Shown here: one piece after another, positions 1-11,546 of the stretch
How positions within the stretch are numbered: position 1 is the first letter of the stretch
Layout of the letters: every line of letters begins with the position of its first letter
Source: Trichopria drosophilae
Taxonomy: Eukaryota; Arthropoda; Insecta; Hymenoptera; Diapriidae
Assembly: GCA_030407085.1 (NCBI GenBank)
Contig: CM059587.1
Coordinates: 108,051,501-108,115,500 of the forward strand
Reading direction: 5' to 3'
DNA length: 64,000 nt
Translations under genes and position numbers: made by a program
The notes under the pieces: generated by a model
Databases searched by the model: none
What the model saw: the letters and a program-made list of their open reading frames with translations, nothing else
Told to the model about the DNA's origin: nothing

Positions 1-325
1 TACTGAATTTGGAGCATTTCCATTTTATTTTATTCCTACGCATTCACCTCGATACTCTTGATAAGTTGGATTGTTAAAAGGTTAAGTTAGATATTGGGTT
101 ATTTTACACTATTACAAGGGAATAGATAAAAATGTAAAATTGATCGTCGAATACCGCTCGGATATTCAGAAATTATTTGTCAAATACTTGATCCGTAATT
201 TGTTATTACGTTTTCAGGACTCAGCATAGTTTACTCGTTACATGCTACCCTTTTAAAATGTACATAATTCCAACTTCTTAGTAGCCAAAGTCTTCGAACA
301 TCAAAAGCAACTGTATTCAACTTAC
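1..325 (-). other. Intron of HSD17B4 at the window edge
   Basis: Follows the exon 12 donor (GTAAG read on the minus strand at 325-321). No coding similarity is visible in the remaining bases, so the next exon lies outside the window. Confidence 0.7.
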
Positions 326-3300
326 CTTGATAGACTTGAAAAGTTTTGGATCGCCATTAGCATAAGCTCGAAGAACATGTCGTGCTGCAAATCCAAAAGA
401 ACACAGACCGTGTAAAATTGGAACCGGGTAACCCATCATAGTAGAGAAATTGGGATCAATGTGTAGGGGATTTTGATCTCCATTCAGCCGATAAAGAGCA
501 GCCTGTAGATGACAAAATAGACTCAAAATATGGTAAATATATTTATCGACAACGAGTAAAGATAACTTATTCGTACTTGGTCAGCAGTGGTTTTTTGCGT
601 AATTGACTTATCTGGTCTTCGTTTTGGGGGATCGATAGGTGGTATGGTATATTTCGACTCCCTCGGACCTCCAAATCCGCCAGATCCTACAGCGAAAACT
701 GACATTTGACTAGTGGCTAATTTATCACCGGTTTTTACATCATAAGTTTCATCTGAAATTCAATTAACATCTTATACATGTACCAAAACTAATTTCATAA
801 CATTAAAGAAAATTTACATTGCACTAAAAGGACAGCTCCTTTCCCTTTATCCAAAACTTCTTGCACCCTAAATCTATTTTCTACAGTAGCTTCGGTGGGC
901 AACTCTTTGTGTACTTGGATGTATTGTTCGCCGTGCAGTACCTGCAAAGTCAGAAATGTCACATAGGTTTTTCTTAAATAATTTAGTCAAATTGAAACAC
1001 TAGAAAAAGTTCAAACAATACCCTGGACAGATCAACGTTATATTTTTGGAGCAATCCTGAAGACATGCAAGACATTGGTCCAAAAACTGCGTAATACGTC
1101 GGTAAGAGTGAAAAATTTTCGTGATTTTCATAGAGATAGCAAATGTCCTCTGGTTCTTGAGTTGTTGCACCAACTAAAGCGAAAGCCAATTTTCATTTAT
1201 TTGCATTACGTCTAAATGTATGTTATTATATTCGTCAACTTTCATACCTCCAAGCGCGTAAAGAATAACGTCTCGATAATTGTAATAATTTTGTACTACG
1301 ATTTCCTGTTGATATATAAGTTTTATATTAATGATAAGTATTTTATGCAATTTTTTAACGAAACATACCTCATCCGAGGAAGATTGATTGCTCTTTAATT
1401 GCTCGACGACATTCATCAACTCTCCAGATGCCTCCTAATAAAGAGTATAACATTAAGGATACATTCGAATGCTTTTATTTATAATTTGTAACTGCGGTAC
1501 ATACTGCAATCGAGTTTAAATGCGTTGCTCCCGACATATCAGTAATTTCTGACCATTTTTCTTTAACCGCTTCAGGGGAAACCATGTCGTTTATATTCTG
1601 TCTTAAGACACAACCCGGTGATCGAACTAAATGATCTTCGGTGGACATAAATATTTAAATGTTACATGATTATTCCAGTAATTAATTAATTAATCATTAG
1701 AAACTTACATTTTCCTGACCATCCTACCGCAGATTCGATGATGGATCCATTTTCTGTACATTCTTCGTGGCACAACCAGGTAACGATTGGAGCAATCAAC
1801 TCGGGTTTCAAAGCCTCGAAGAAATCTGGAAGAAATAATCAATAATGTATTTTTCAATTTTTATTTAAATAGATTACGGTGGACTTTATTAACCTGGGGG
1901 GACAATATCTTCAGTGAGTCGAGAACCTGCCGTCGGTACAATGACGTTTGTATGAATATTATTTTTAGCACCTTCAATTGCCAGTGTATTTGCTAAGCCA
2001 ACTAATCCCATTTTAGCAGCACTGTAATTTGCTTGTCCGAAATTCCCGTAGAGCCCGCTGTTACTCGATGTGAAAATGACTCGACCATAGTTTTGCTTTC
2101 TGAAATAGGGCCAAGCTGCTTGAGTAGTTTTCATTGACCCTTTCACATGGACATTTTGGATAAGATCTGTAAAAAATGTTGAAAATCAGTAATCGATCAA
2201 TTGTAAATACATATTTGTTTCAATTAACTGATACTAACCCCAATCAGTTTCTGTCATCTTTATAAACGATTTATCTCGTAAGATACCAGCATTGTTAACA
2301 ACAATATCCACTCGTCCGAATGCATCGATTGCTGTTTTTACTATTTTATCTCCATCCAGTACATTATCGTAATTAGGCACTGCCTTTCCACCTAACCATT
2401 TCAAAGAAATATTTCATCAATCAAACCAATACGTAAACCTAATCTGTATAAATGTTAAAAAGTAAAAAATGTATTATTAAAACTAACCGAGTCTTCGTAT
2501 TTCTTGGACAACCACGTCAGCCACCTTGCTACTGTTTCCTTCTCCATGACGACCTCCACCCAAATCATTAACGACAACGCTAGCACCTCTCGATCCAAAT
2601 AATAAAGCGTATGCTCTTCCAAGTCCTGAAATAATTGAATTACATTTTCTGTGCATTTTTACTGCATTTGGCAAAGGTATTCAAATACCTGTCCGTCGCC
2701 CTGTTCTTAGCACTAACTTACATACTAATTTGCATTCCTAATAATAGTTTACTTATGGCTTGTAGTTTAAACTTTTTGACCGCCTTTACGGCAATTATAT
2801 TAATATCGCTGATGTTTAATCATTTGCACTCAGCAAAATCGAAAGCTCGATGATCTATATTCTTTCGCCTGTTTGGGATTTCTACCTTACTTCTTGTTAC
2901 GTTCCAAGTTTGAGTCTTTTTTGTTAAAATTACAAACATATTTTTGAATGGAAAAGTCATAGAGTTTAAATAGAATATTTTCGTAAGATCTAAAAGCCCA
3001 CTGATTCTATACAATTCAGTTGTAGGAACCTAGTCTTCTTGAAAATCTTTATCACAACTTTATGCAATATTTCTTTCCTTTTAAACTGATACTGATAAAA
3101 ATAACTCATAATACATCCCAGCAATCGAGATTGGATAGAATTGGATCAAAAATTTCAATTCATTTTGAATTCATACTTTGATTCCATAAATATGTATTCA
3201 AATGGATTGAATTCCAATGAAAGGAATCCATCTGTATTCAATTTTACAAATACAATAAATTATTATATTTTTCATGTAATATATTTCGGACCTTCCCATT

Positions 3301-6300
3301 ATTAAATATATATTTATAGTTTTAAGTACTAATTAAAAAATACAGTAACGCGCCATAACTATAATTATATATTTTAAAATCGAAATTGACGATCCACTCG
3401 TAAGTAACTTTTTCAAATCGATTATTCATAAAAATTCAAAAGAATTATGCACAATTATGCATAAATTGCAAACTGAAAAATATAACAAACACTCTAATTT
3501 TGAAGTCATATGAATACACTTGGATAGTTTTGAATCCGTAATATAGATGTATTCAAAGTTTTGTTTTTGATAGAAAACTTTTTTACATTGAAATGAATAC
3601 GCTTAGATAGTTCTGAATGAGAAATTAACCTTTTTATTCATATGAACGAATAGAATTGTATTTACGTATTAAAATGGATTCACCGTTGACCAATGTATGG
3701 ATTCAGGATTTAGTAATTGAATCCAATTCTATAGAACTGTATCCAAATTCGATTGCTGGGATACTTAATAATTCTAGTCTAGTCAAATAAACTTGTAATT
3801 TCTATATTAAAGACGGAAGTGATCTTAAACAATTTGTAATGTAATCTAAATGGTAATCCCGATTGTTGGATTAATTAAGTACAGAAGTTCCTACGCGAAA
3901 AGAAATATTTTCAATATTTGGTTAGGTTAGTGATATAGCTTGCAAATAAAACATACTTCATTTTATTGACATTTACAGCCAGTGTATTTGCTGAAAACCA
4001 GTTAATTACTTCAGGTAAACTCTTTGTATTTAAGTTTTTCCAGCTATTTGTTGTGAACATGAGAACGGAGTTGTCTACAAAGCATATTTTTATAGTACAA
4101 TTTATGTTTTGGTCAAAAAGATTGTGGACGCATATAATATGTATTATAAGGGCCCTAAAATCCCTTCTTTTTGGAAGAAATTTACTATAGTATCGTCCGA
4201 TTTTTACACATTCATATATAGGCATGTCTCTGGAACTTTTAACCTTTGGGGTACCATGAGTTTTAAGACATTAGGAAGTAGATATTTAATAGTTTTTATC
4301 AGAAGTTCCTTCAATTATCTACTACTTGTGATAGTCACGTACATAAAATAATTATTCAATGCTTAAAAACAAATTTGAGGTAAAATAATGTTCTAATAAT
4401 CGCAAGTTGCTGAGGGGTACCAAGTACACTTTTTTTTTCATTCCCATTACATAAAATGTTGAGCGCGTATTGCAGGGACCCGATTTTTTTTTTACATATA
4501 TTTGGGACTGTGTCAAACATGAAAATGTACCATAACAAGGTGTGCCTCATTTATAAACACGCAAGAAAAATTCATCAATTCGGGTATCTGCTATTTTTGA
4601 GAAAAAACATTTTCAGTCATTTTGTCCTTTTATTTTTTGAGCGCTTATCTTCATAAAAATTTATAGCATGGAAATGTTTCTATAGAACATAACAATTTCA
4701 AGAAATCTTGATTTTTGGATGTGCCTCATTTATAACAAATTTGACACGTATTTTAATATTGATGTTTTCAGCGTCACTCGTTTTAAAAAACTATATTATC
4801 AGGTGGCACATTTACAAATTAATTGATGACCCAGTTTATGGCCGCGTTAACGGTTTATCCAACTGTCTTAAAGATTTATCCAGTTCGCTCAATAAATCTG
4901 TAACGAAATATAGGAGATAGCTCGGGAGATAGGTACAAATTATCTTTAATAAGAATGAGAAGTACGTGTTTCATGCCAATTTACGTTCCCTAGGCCACAA
5001 TAAAATATAAAATTGCTGTTGGAATACTAAATAGAAGGATAGAAGAACATTTTTGCAGAGAAATGTTATCGTTTAACCCTTTCTGACACGGTGGCTACTG
5101 GAATTCAGTTGAAAATTCGAGTTTTAAACGCAAAGTAATGCTTTTGCGCCCCTTTTTTTAAATCCAATTTAAGCGGGAGTTAAAGAAGTGTTTAACATTG
5201 TATTTAAGTCAATATTTATTTAATATAACATTTTATAAACAAATTAACAACTAAAAATCATCATTTTTATAGAAAAAATGCCTTCGCTGGCAAATGTTCA
5301 ATTGGATTGAGATGAAACGGGGTATTCGGGGGTTTTTGGGGTTGTTGATTCCGAACCTGAATTCAGGTTTTGAAAATTTAAAATGGCGGCTTCAATATGG
5401 CCGATAAAAAATGTTAAATTTATTAAATATCAACAAAAAAATAATTAAATATCAACAAACAAATTATAAATTTATTATGTTTTGATTGATCAAATTGAAT
5501 CCATCGTTCGATGTCAAATTCGCAATTTTCAATCGGATTATTCGCCCCTCCCCCCTACTCTTATGCTGATTTTCATGAACATTTACCAATTTTGCAAGTT
5601 TCGATTCGGCATATTGAATCCGCCATTTTGAATTTCGAAAATCTGACAACGGATTCGTAATCAGCGATGCCGAAAACCCCTGAGTACCAAATTTGGAGTC
5701 AATCACGTGAAAGGAAAAATTCCTGACAAACTATTTGTGTAATTATTTATTTAGTTAGTCGAGCATTTACAACAATTTAATGACGCGAACTTTTTTCATC
5801 GTTTTATATACCAACAAAACAAAAAATAATTTGAAAAAGATTGTGCTTCTAAAAATATTTAATTTTTTTTTTAAACTGAAAAGTTAAAAGTTCCAGAGAT
5901 ATTCCTATATGTATTTGGTACATAATCGCTCGTTATATATTTAATTTCCTCAAAAACAAAGTCTGTAAAGTTTGTGCAACATAATTTTGTAGTATCGAAA
6001 ACTTTTGCTAAATCTATGAATACTGCTATTGACTAGAAATAAATGAATTTATTTTCTTGATATGTGTCACTAATATGATATTCCATCCTCTAACGAGATT
6101 CAAGAAAATAATTTCTTTCTTTGCATGTTCAATATAGGCTTTAATGCGACTTTGTAATACACTTTAAAAATGTATTAATGTTGAGTTTCATGTATAGATT
6201 AGGTTATACTTGCTAAAAGTACCTACACTGTAAAAAAAATTGTAATGAAAAAACCAACATACAACGGTAATTTTACAAGCACATTGTACTTTCCCTACGC

Positions 6301-7653
6301 TTAATGTAGTAAATTTACAACAAGCTTGTAAAATAACCATTATACGTGGGTAAATTTACTACACTGAGCATAGGGAAATTACAATGAGCTTGTAAAATTA
6401 CAATTATACGTTGGTTTTTTCATTACAGATTTTTTACAGTGTAGGAATATCAGAATATGGAATATTATGAGAGCTAAATAACATTTAAAGTAGGAAAATG
6501 CATGACTAAGCTCTTGAAATTTTTTAACACCATATACATATTTGATACTTGCGAGATGATTTAAAGTAACCATCTGCGAAGAAGAATTTTGATCTGTTAT
6601 CTACTGGGTAAGTTTGGGAACGATCCGAGAAGAGTTTAAAAGTTTAGTTTCGATGTAATGTATTAACATTTCAGTAAATTTTAATGTAAACGAAATGATT
6701 GTTTTTTAACAAGATTAATATCGGTAAAAAAGTACAGAAGTAGTAAAACTTTGGAGCCTGAAAAATACTGCCTTAGAGTGGATGAATTTCTTGAGTCCAT
6801 GTCTACTTACTATCACTGTGGGAAGATTATGAAAACAATTCAAAACAAAACATTAGAATTACGTACAATATTCATTGAATTCTCATACATAATGTTCCAT
6901 TTAAATTATGCTTGTCATTAAGACAAGTGTTCTTAATGAGCTGATAAGAAGAGATTATTAAATCCTTTCATCATATCTAAAATCTATTTTCAGTTACAAC
7001 TTCTTAATGTAACATTTAAGCACATCATTTGCTACAAGTTTGTAGTTTATAACTTAAATAATATGTAAATTTAAACAAGAATGGATTAAGATAAGTTCAG
7101 AATGTGTAATACAGAGCTGACATTTTTCATCTTCATATAACGTAATTCAATTAAATGTTTGATATAGATATTGTAATAAATCTATTAACAGTGCATAGCC
7201 ATCATTTTTTAACTATATTTCATTTCAACCTTTACTCGAATAATAGTTAAAAAACATTGTATAATGCAAAAAGTGGCTTTGAAGTACATTCCATCATGCA
7301 GACGAATGACAAGCACTACTTCGTTTTTTACTTTCTATGCAGCCTCTAAGCAAATGACGGCGAATCATTTCTATAAATTCTCCAAAATGCTTTTATAAAA
7401 GTCGCACATCTTAGGTTCTTGAATAATTCAATTATAATTAATATGATAAGGAACTTGTTGCCCTTCGACCAATGAATTTTCACATTCATTTAGTAATTGC
7501 TGTAAATTCTATTAGGAGCTAAATACGAGAAATGCATTTCGAAAGACATCATTGTTCGAAATGCGATATGTTATGAGAATTGGAAGGTAAATAACCTGCT
7601 CCAGCACCGGTGACGATAACAACACGCCCGTCGAATCTCAATTCTTCCGGCAT
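326..7653 (-). CDS. HSD17B4: Peroxisomal multifunctional enzyme type 2 (D-bifunctional protein), 3' part beyond left edge
   Basis: Peroxisomal beta-oxidation enzyme: (3R)-hydroxyacyl-CoA dehydrogenase plus enoyl-CoA hydratase 2. Twelve exons with GT/AG borders and consistent phase can be read on the minus strand: 7653-7596, 2625-2488, 2391-2239, 2166-1894, 1825-1709, 1635-1505, 1434-1369, 1305-1248, 1173-1022, 941-818, 752-577, 502-326 (about 541 residues). The start [12 protein letters not shown] is the normal family start. The short-chain dehydrogenase fold shows TGAGAGLG (residues 15-22), NNAG (98-101) and the catalytic triad S151, Y164, K168, at the same numbers as the human enzyme. Exon 12 opens the MaoC hydratase catalytic segment [15 protein letters not shown] with D491 and H496. 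The rest of the hydratase, the SCP2 domain and the peroxisomal targeting tail must lie left of position 1. Intron 1 is about 5 kb and full of transposon remnants. The exon 6 acceptor (at 1636-1637) is the least certain border. Confidence 0.95.
3117..3760. mobile_element. Terminal-inverted-repeat element, family A copy 1 (non-autonomous)
   Basis: Begins CCCAGCAATCGA and ends TCGATTGCTGGG, giving 644 bases with matching ends. Longer imperfect inverted similarity (ATTGGATAGAATTGGAT against ATCCAATTCTATAGAA) follows inside. No open frame of note. It lies in HSD17B4 intron 1. A second, inverted copy is at 11547-12320 and shares long internal stretches, such as the paired GCATAATTGTGCATAATTC segment. 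Target duplication is unclear here. Confidence 0.8.
3911..4340 (-). pseudogene. Non-LTR retrotransposon reverse transcriptase remnant
   Basis: The minus-strand translation contains GILGPLIIHI (the family motif is SILGPLLFLIYIND), then [10 protein letters not shown] in place of the catalytic YADDT box, and then [21 protein letters not shown], which matches the usual W-F-ANKL-LN--KTKYM-F segment. The 104-residue open frame lacks the rest of the domain, and the catalytic double aspartate is changed to DN, so it is dead. It lies inside HSD17B4 intron 1 and probably belongs to a jockey-like clade. Confidence 0.75.
4341..5279. other. Intronic AT-rich DNA with no recognised feature
   Basis: Part of HSD17B4 intron 1. 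Short open frames only; nothing that resembles a known protein, RNA gene or clear repeat was seen. Confidence 0.5.
5280..5720. repeat. Dispersed repeat with 'AATGGCGG-TTCAAT-ATGG-CG' motifs
   Basis: Contains AAAATGGCGGCTTCAATATG near 5383 and, inverted, CCGCCATTTTGAATTTC near 5621, plus ATTCGTAATCAGCGAT near 5648. Related phrases recur at 43380-43560 (ACGAATCTGATGTCAA, AAAATGGAGGATC) and at 45830-45860 (ATTCGTAATAAGCGAT), so this is a dispersed, diverged repeat. It sits in HSD17B4 intron 1. The borders are approximate. Confidence 0.55.
5721..6223. other. Intronic AT-rich DNA with no recognised feature
   Basis: Nothing beyond low-complexity A/T runs was seen. Confidence 0.5.
6224..6443. mobile_element. 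MITE of the TACACTGTAAAAA family
   Basis: 220 bases from TACACTGTAAAAAA to TTTTTACAGTGTA. The ends are inverted repeats and the outer TA is the likely target duplication, as in Tc1/mariner-type MITEs. The inside is made of inverted copies of a phrase close to TTGTAAAATTAC. Related copies: 29335-29748, 29835-30195 and a solo end at 28600-28693. Confidence 0.85.
6444..7595. other. Rest of HSD17B4 intron 1, nothing recognised
   Basis: AT-rich DNA between the MITE and exon 1. No coding, RNA or repeat signal could be supported. Confidence 0.5.
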
Positions 7654-7830
7654 TTTGTTCAATTTTTTTTAATATCACTAAAAATTCACTACACGGCCGC
7701 GACTCCTGCAAACGTTGTTTATCGTGAACCGGTCACTCGATGACTGTGCGAAAGCGATTATGTATATTCATCTGCTGTGCAAATAATCTGACATATCTGA
7801 CAGTGACGTCGTCATTAGCTGTGGTCGTAA
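7654..7830 (-). promoter_or_regulatory. 5' leader and putative promoter of HSD17B4
   Basis: Stretch just upstream of the start codon, richer in CpG than its surroundings. It includes a CRE-like TGACGTCG at about 7804. No TATA box at a convincing distance is seen. The transcription start is not determinable from sequence alone. Confidence 0.4.
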
Positions 7831-8251
7831 ACGGTCGTAACCCATGGTGTGATGGAAGAATACAGTCGTAACCTACAAATCCTAAGAGTAGGTCAGGTTA
7901 GGTTCATCTCGACTGCATTGTTGCAATATCATCGACATCATCGATAGATCTCGATAGATCTTTTTCTTTCTTTCTTCTTTGGGACAAGCCAAACACTGCA
8001 CCACGGCCACGGCCCGAACTAGCTAGTTCTTCAGTCTAGAGTTGTTCTGGGGATATTAGTTGGTATTTTTCTTTTGTGGAGATTTTCCACTTCAGTTTTC
8101 TACGATTCCCAATGTTAGGGCGCGTGCACACTGGCAGCGAATCGCGAAAAGCGGCAAGCGAAATGTACAAAAATTTTATAATAATAAAAGTCGATATTTC
8201 GATTTTGTTCTTGAAAAATATTTATATTTACTTGTTTTTCAGGTTTTTATA
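7831..8251. other. Intergenic DNA upstream of HSD17B4
   Basis: Includes short repeats (ATCGATAGATCTCGATAGATC near 7939) and a CpG-rich phrase GCGCGTGCACACTGGCAGCG near 8119. A partly similar CpG-rich phrase occurs on the far side of the next element (about 9420), so the 8252-9394 element may have inserted into an older repeat. No gene seen. Confidence 0.4.
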
Positions 8252-9394
8252 TAGGGGAGAGTGGGGCACAGTGAAACGTGCTAAATATCTCGAACACCGT
8301 TTGCGCATTCATTGTAATTTTTTTTTTTTGGAAAGCAGTAAGCGATATTGGATTTCTTCAAACGTAAGTATATACTGAACACGGGCCGATAAAACGAATT
8401 AAAAAATAAGTCAGGTTTCGAATTGTGAAAACTAAATTTTTTGTTACTTTGAAAACATGTTATTTCAAACTTCACATTTCCCGTCTGGTCAAGTTTCGTG
8501 TAAATATTGATTTGGGTATTTTTGAATCGATTAGTGCTTGTGTTTTATGTATTTAAGTTAAATTAATAATAGTTTTTTAATAAAAAATAACTTTATTGCC
8601 AATGGGGCACAGTGAAACACTGACGCGTGGGGCACAGTGAGACAATTTTAAAATGTTGGCAAGCAAATGTATTTAATGGCACATAATTCGGTTTCAATTA
8701 ATTTAATGGAAAGTCTGTCATTATTATGTTTAGGTTTAATTTAAAATTATATTCTGAAGGGAATATACAATGAAAATCAAGGTGAAATATTAAAAATTTT
8801 TGTCATTTATTCAATGAAATGTATAAAGTGCTTGAGTAAACTTTTAAATCGTAAGTGAATGTATATTAAAAAAAGTTAAAAAATATAAATAATTAAATGT
8901 GATTAATTTTTATTGTGAAAATGGTTATCAAATTTTATTACAGATTCTAATTGAGATTCAACTAAAAAAATATTTTGGTTATGTTAATTACGCGCATTCA
9001 TATTTTATTTTTATAATTATAATGTTACTGATATCAATATTATTACAAACAGATTGTTATGTAATTAATTAGTTTGCCATTATTGTAATAAAAATAAAAC
9101 AGTTTACCTATTGGATTTATCATAACCTGTAGCCACGCACGTTTTATTCCTTGCACCACTGTACCCCACTCCTTGTTTCACTGTGCCCCACTAGTACAGT
9201 GAACCATAGCGAGATTTTTTTTCAAGCGACTTTTTCAAATACGTTTAACAGATCTATACAAATTATTACAGCTTTAAAATATATCTGAATCCCTACAGAA
9301 ATCATTAATGCAATGTACGTTGTAAATAAACTTCACCGGTAATCACAATAATTCATTAAAAGATTCGCGTGCCACTGTGCCCCACTCTCCCCTA
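8252..9394. mobile_element. 1.14-kb TIR element with GGGGCACAGTG ends and internal motif copies
   Basis: Perfect 22-base terminal inverted repeats: the left end reads TAGGGGAGAGTGGGGCACAG and the right end at 9373-9394 is its complement. The outer TA may be the target duplication. Extra copies of GGGGCACAGTGAAAC or close variants occur inside at about 8603 and 8628 (direct) and, inverted, at about 9154-9170 and 9175-9192. This gives clusters of subterminal repeats near both ends. No transposase frame remains, so it is non-autonomous. Confidence 0.88.
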
Positions 9395-9437
9395 CATACA
9401 TTATATTGTAACACGCAAATCGCGGCGCGGCAACGAA

Positions 9438-9596
9438 TACGAATAGAAAGTTAAAAATACGAATTGAAATGAAATGAATTCAAGTGAATTAAAATGAATT
9501 AAAAAGTGGATTCAATTAATCATTTTCATGCGTTTTAATTAATTTTAATTCACTTGAATTCATTTCAATTGGTATTTTTAACTTTCTATTCGTTTT
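9438..9596. repeat. Near-perfect hairpin repeat
   Basis: The left arm (CGAATAGAAAGTTAAAAATA, then GAATTGAAATGAA) is mirrored by the right arm (TTCATTTCAATT, then TATTTTTAACTTTCTATTCG). Further paired GAATTCAAGTGAATTAAAAT segments lie inside. About 70-base arms surround a short loop near 9515. Likely a small palindromic MITE or foldback remnant. Confidence 0.8.
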
Positions 9597-9889
9597 CGGT
9601 TACTGGGCACTTATTGGACTCATTTATCGATTTTCTATCCTCATATAAAGTGTTTATTGGATTATAAAAACCTGTAAAAATTTTCTGTAACAGGAGTACA
9701 GTTTCCTCGGCATTATGTGCATGTTTTAAGGACCTAAAATTAGTTATTATGGAGGGGCGGCTAGGTTATAGTCCGTGGACGATAATGTACACATTATGTA
9801 TCGTCTGTGCCTCGTACCGGGAACACCATGCCCGGACCAGAATTACAGTTTTAGTTCCATGTTACATAATATACTAATATTAAAAAATC

Positions 9890-9936
9890 GAGCGAATTAA
9901 TCTACCCCGACCGAGGACCGAACTCGGGTCTTCCGT
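9890..9936 (-). mobile_element. 3' half of a tRNA-derived SINE head, split by a foldback element
   Basis: Read on the minus strand it contains a B-box-like GAGTTCGGTCCTC followed by GGTCGGGGTAG. The same tail is present in the SINE heads at 28748-28815 and 60745-60825. The 5' half with the A-box phrase lies at 10747-10795. Confidence 0.6.
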
Positions 9937-10738
9937 TTACTACACGAAAAGGGCGAATCACTTCTGTCTACGCAGGACTGGCTACTGCGTAGCCGGCACG
10001 CAAACATTTTTAATTTCAACTCGTTATAGCATAGTCGATTTTGAAGGTTTTGAAACGAATAAAAAAAGAAATTAATCATTAGAGCTTTGCGCATCTAATG
10101 AAGAAAGAATAAACGATATATCCCAATAAGTAAGAAAGTTATTAATTGTTTTCTACGCAACTGCAAAATATATATTCAAACGCTTCGTTTATCGAGCGAA
10201 TTTCGAGAACCCACAAAATTTCAGCGAGAAAGTTGTTCATTAAGGTATAAACAAGTTTTCTGGACAGTTTCATCTTTATTGTGTTAATCGTTAAAAAGTT
10301 ATGAAGGTTTATAGGCCCGATGGCCAGCGCGTCATGCGTCCCTCGGCGCTGAACAACTTTGCTTCCAGCTTTAAACCTTAATAACTTTGAAACGATTAAA
10401 ACAATGAAGATAAAACTTTCCAGGAAATTTGTTCATATCTTCATTAACAACTTTCTCGCTGAAATTTTCGGGATACCCGAAATTTGCTTGTTAAACGAAG
10501 CGTTTGAACATATATTTTGCAGTTTCGTAGAAAACAATAAATAACTTAATTGCTTATTGGGACATATCCTTTATTCTTTCTTCATTACACGCGCAAAGCT
10601 CTAATGATTAATTTCTTTTTTTATTCGTTTTAAAACTTTCAAAATAGACTATGCTACAACGAATTGAAATTAAAAATGTTTACGTGCCGGCCACGCAGTA
10701 GTCAGTCCTGCGTAGACAGAAGTGAGTCGTGTTTCGCG
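9937..10738. mobile_element. 802-base giant palindrome (foldback element)
   Basis: Two arms of about 390 bases pair across a centre near 10338. For example, CACTTCTGTCTACGCAGGAC at 9960 is matched by its complement at about 10695-10722, and GCAAACATTTTTAATTTCAA at 10001 by its mirror at about 10660. TTCCGT borders the element on both sides (9931-9936 and 10741-10746), an apparent target duplication inside a tRNA-like SINE. No credible protein is encoded; the open frames in the arms are shadows of the palindrome. Confidence 0.85.
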
Positions 10739-10746
10739 CTTTCCGT

Positions 10747-10795
10747 GAAATCGGCGGCCTAACCCTGCCACTACGCTACGCTCACATGTATATTA
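10747..10795 (-). mobile_element. 5' half of the split tRNA-derived SINE head
   Basis: On the minus strand it reads GAGCGTAGCGTAGTGGCAGG, an A-box-like tRNA 5' half. It is nearly identical to the start of the SINE head at 60745-60825. Together with 9890-9936 it makes one SINE head interrupted by the 802-base palindrome. Confidence 0.6.
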
Positions 10796-10885
10796 TTGCT
10801 GCGTGAACAAGAGTAATTTATAGTCAAACGTAGAAGGCATATTGATAAATGCTGGTTTAGTTTATGCAAAAACTTAAGCAATTCA

Positions 10886-10995
10886 TTGTAGGATCAAGAG
10901 GAGCGGTCGCTCGTCGCGCCAAGTAGTGTACTGAGTGCTGTCTGAAAGCACTGCAAATACGCCACAGTACTGAGTGCTGTCTGGAAAGCACTGGC
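10886..10995. repeat. Short direct repeat, two copies of a 27-base phrase
   Basis: The phrase GTACTGAGTGCTGTCTG-AAAGCACT occurs at about 10927 and again at about 10968. The preceding phrase GCGGTCGCTCGTCGCGCCA near 10901 resembles GCGGTCGCTTCTTGCGCCA near 18927, hinting at a dispersed repeat. Confidence 0.5.
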
Positions 10996-11546
10996 TAATA
11001 TGTCTACGATTCTTCCGTTTTTTATCTTACGGGCTCGCTTGTGCCTGAACTATACATTTTAGAATAGGACTCTCGCGGAATTTTTTGTAGGAAATTTCCT
11101 CCTCTGCAAATTTTTTCGAAGATTTTTGATCAGATGACATACAACGGCATTTCGTCTTTTTGTAAATTAACGAAGTGACATATGAATTCTAGAATGTATT
11201 CAATAGATAGTTTGTTGGTACACTCTGTATTGTTGTGTTAAGTTTGCAATTCCTTATATTGCATTAATTACATATTCCGGTGATTTAATAATGTATTATT
11301 ATTAATGTAATGCATCGTATTTCATTTAAATTCATGCAACATTAAAAATTAATTTGCTATAACCTCCAAAATTGTACAATTGTAATGAAAGTGAAACATC
11401 TATACGTGTCCCACTACTTGGGGCAATTATTGATTGCTTTTAGTATCATTACACAATTAGAAAAAATGAAATCACTCTAAAAAGTAAAAGTGACTTCCGG
11501 TTTCTTGCCTGTGAAAGTAGCATATTAGACATCGGAGGCATAGATA
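10996..11546. other. No recognised feature
   Basis: AT-rich intergenic DNA; no gene or clear repeat could be supported. Confidence 0.5.
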
